Shown: piece after piece, positions 62,154-64,000 of the stretch
Layout of the letters: each line of letters opens with the position of its first letter
Position numbering within the stretch: the stretch's first letter is position 1
Assembly: GCF_011440305.1 (NCBI RefSeq)
Contig: NZ_JAAOIW010000002.1
Location: 1 to 64,000, forward strand
Length of the DNA: 64,000 bases
Reading direction: 5' to 3'
Source of the DNA: Paenibacillus agricola
GTDB taxonomy: Bacteria; Bacillota; Bacilli; Paenibacillales; NBRC-103111
Notes under the pieces: generated by a model
Told to the model about the DNA's origin: nothing
Seen by the model: the letters and a program-made list of their open reading frames with translations, nothing else
The model's database searches: none
Program-made: the position numbers and the translations under genes

Positions 62154-64000
62154 TTACGAAGCTGCCACCTGCTTCATCCGCAGCACCAATTCTTGGATTT
62201 TCTCAGTGTTAACCGGCGGACTGAACCAGTAGCCTTGAATTTCGTTACAGTCGTTATTACGCAGGAAGCCAAGCTGCTCCTCTGTTTCTACGCCTTCGGC
62301 AATAACCTTCAAATTCATATGCCTAGTCATTGCTATGATCGAAGCCACAATCGCCGCATCGTTAGGATCCGTCATAATATCGCGTACAAAGGATTGGTCA
62401 ATCTTCAATTTGTCGATCGGGAACCTTTTCAAATAGGAGAGCGAGCTATAGCCGGTGCCAAAATCGTCAATACTGATTTTCACGCCTAATGCCTTGAGCT
62501 CTAATAGCACCCCAATGGCAAAATCCACATCCATCGTACTGCTTTCTGTAATCTCCAGTTCCAAATAAGCTGAATCCAGTCCTGCTTGGGCTAATACGTG
62601 GGATACTTTATCACGCAAATCATGCTGCAAAAACTGGCGCGTTGAAATATTCACCGAAACTGGCACGAAAATAAGCCCTTCGTCCTGCCATTGTTTATTT
62701 TGCCGGCATGCCTCCTGCATGACCCACTCACCAATCGGAACAATCAAGCCGCTTTCCTCGGCAAAAGGAATAAATTCCTTAGGCGATACCATCCCCCGTT
62801 CAGGATGAAGCCAACGGATTAAGGCTTCGAATCCAACAATCGCGCCCGTCTCAATATCCATTTGTGGCTGGTAATGCAGCATCAATTCATTTTGGCTCAA
62901 TGCCCGCCGCAGCTCATTTTCCAAGGTTAGCCGTTTAAGCGAAACTGACTTCATATCCGAATTAAAAAGCTGGTATGTATTTTTCCCTTTTTCTTTGGCA
63001 CGGGTCAAGGCAATATCTGCACATGTGGTCAAGGAATCCGCATCGACATCATCCTCGGAAAGCATGGCGATTCCAATGCTAGCCGTAATATGAAGCTGGT
63101 ATTGCTCTAAGCTAAACGGCTCCTCCAGAACATCAAACACTTGCTTAGCTAGATCCGCTATATGCTGCGTTGGTGAAAGACCCGTGAAAAACAGAGCGAA
63201 CTCATCGCCTTCGGTGCGAGCCAAATAGTCATTTTCTGTAATGCAGCGGCTAAACCGTTCCGCGAGCTGCAGCAGGAGCATATCTCCATAATCATGCCCA
63301 AAGCAATCATTCACCACTTTAAAGCGATCAATGTCAACGAAAAACACAGCCAGCATGCTCTTATGCTTCAGCGCTGTAATCATCGCTTCATTCAAATGGC
63401 TTGCGAACAGCCTGCGATTAGGCAAGCCTGTCATGTCATCATAATAAGCCATATGGCGTATTCGTTCTTCCGTCCGTTTATTGGAGGTGATATCTTGGCC
63501 AATGACAATGATGCCTGTTACTTCATCGCCTTGCTTGATAGGCGCCGCGGTAACCTCCAAGTCCACCCGATAGCCGTCCTTATGCTGGACTGCTGTTTTG
63601 AACGTTTGCGGAGCGCCTTCACATACCTGCAGAAAAGCCTGCAAGGAATGCACCACTGTCTCCTGGGTAAGCAGGGTTTGAAATTGCTGGTTTTCCATTT
63701 CTGTATTGATATAGCCCATGATCTGCTGGGTGTTGCCATTCACTTTAATAATGCAAGCCTTTCGGTCCAGCAAAAATACGATGTTAGGGTTATGCTCGAA
63801 TAAGGATTCAAACACAAATTGATTTTCCTTCAGCCAGCTCTCCATAGAATCATGTATAGAGGATCCATCAGCTTGGTTGTGATGAAAAAACCAAGCGGAA
63901 CGAAATACAAGAAGACATAGCAGGACAAAAGTACCACTAAATACCCACACCATCGGATTCGGAATCCACCACACCATGCCTAGGGTAAACAGAAAATATC
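62154..64000 (-). CDS. Membrane-anchored PAS-GGDEF-EAL c-di-GMP enzyme (5' end outside the window)
   Basis: The frame is open to the right edge, so the start is probably upstream; an ATG at 63977 would give 607 residues but would cut a hydrophobic segment. At least one helix (WVFSGTFVLLCLLVF) is followed by a PAS domain (NPNIVFLLDRKACIIKVNGN...), a GGDEF domain whose signature is EGDEF, and an EAL domain with EALIRW, NISTRQF, ELEITES, DDFGTGYSSL and EGVET all intact. Phosphodiesterase activity is therefore likely. The first Gly of GGDEF is replaced by Glu, so cyclase activity is uncertain. Confidence 0.88.
   Translation of the reverse strand, partial: YFLFTLGMVWWIPNPMVWVFSGTFVLLCLLVFRSAWFFHHNQADGSSIHDSMESWLKENQFVFESLFEHNPNIVFLLDRKACIIKVNGNTQQIMGYINTEMENQQFQTLLTQETVVHSLQAFLQVCEGAPQTFKTAVQHKDGYRVDLEVTAAPIKQGDEVTGIIVIGQDITSNKRTEERIRHMAYYDDMTGLPNRRLFASHLNEAMITALKHKSMLAVFFVDIDRFKVVNDCFGHDYGDMLLLQLAERFSRCITENDYLARTEGDEFALFFTGLSPTQHIADLAKQVFDVLEEPFSLEQYQLHITASIGIAMLSEDDVDADSLTTCADIALTRAKEKGKNTYQLFNSDMKSVSLKRLTLENELRRALSQNELMLHYQPQMDIETGAIVGFEALIRWLHPERGMVSPKEFIPFAEESGLIVPIGEWVMQEACRQNKQWQDEGLIFVPVSVNISTRQFLQHDLRDKVSHVLAQAGLDSAYLELEITESSTMDVDFAIGVLLELKALGVKISIDDFGTGYSSLSYLKRFPIDKLKIDQSFVRDIMTDPNDAAIVASIIAMTRHMNLKVIAEGVETEEQLGFLRNNDCNEIQGYWFSPPVNTEKIQELVLRMKQVAAS

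Overview
The window looks like a chromosomal segment of a Paenibacillus-type Gram-positive bacterium (Bacillota, roughly half G+C). Evidence for this: strong AGGAGG-type ribosome sites with frequent GTG and TTG starts, several YesM/YesN-type two-component systems beside sugar ABC importers, LplB/LplC-type importers with long lipoprotein binding proteins, a GH38 mannosidase, a probable GH151 fucosidase, and remnants of S-layer-homology and AraC genes. The assignment rests on gene content only. No rRNA, tRNA, CRISPR array or prophage was seen. One insertion sequence (IS3 family) is cut by the left edge.

Layout. 1-127: tail of an IS3-family element. 219-2988: a small membrane protein and mtnK-mtnA (methionine salvage). 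3055-5745: a large secreted multidomain protein on the minus strand. 6003-12197: a MacA/MacB-like exporter (adaptor, ATPase, permease) with a co-transcribed secreted protein, preceded by PhoP-box-like repeats. 12288-16678: lacI-type regulator and GH38 alpha-mannosidase. 16778-17371: PilZ-like protein. 17603-22643: IclR regulator, two SDRs, an FAH-family hydrolase and a UxaA-type dehydratase split into two genes; the set fits a non-phosphorylative sugar-acid route, most likely for L-fucose or a related sugar. 22840-27394: OmpR-type regulator, SiaB-like kinase, SiaC-like protein, cytoplasmic histidine kinase and PP2C-type phosphatase, i.e. a Sia-type partner switch combined with a two-component system. 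27395-27812: no intact gene, but an SLH-domain remnant and two terminators. 27813-31009: lutABC (L-lactate oxidation). 31010-32375: no intact gene, but a decayed AraC-type regulator and a family of structured non-coding repeats. 32376-37089: LutR-like GntR regulator, AraC regulator, divergent probable GH151 alpha-L-fucosidase, and an SDR. 37290-44142: sugar ABC importer with a YesM/YesN pair. 44406-51865: second importer with two paralogous binding lipoproteins and a membrane-anchored AraC regulator. 52132-60465: mglBAC-type importer led by a response regulator, a histidine kinase and an extra sugar-binding lipoprotein. 60596-64000: a DUF1805 protein, two unknown small genes, and a GGDEF/EAL protein cut by the right edge.

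How it may fit together. The central 20 kb can be read as one metabolic theme: a secreted-glycan or glycoside fucosidase releases L-fucose; the IclR-controlled cluster would oxidise, dehydrate, oxidise again and cleave it to pyruvate and L-lactate; and LutABC would oxidise the L-lactate to pyruvate. Each step is a family-level prediction and the link between them is inference. The right half is dominated by glycan or sugar import with dedicated surface sensing, and two regulatory modules (Sia-like switch, GGDEF/EAL plus PilZ) point to surface-lifestyle control.
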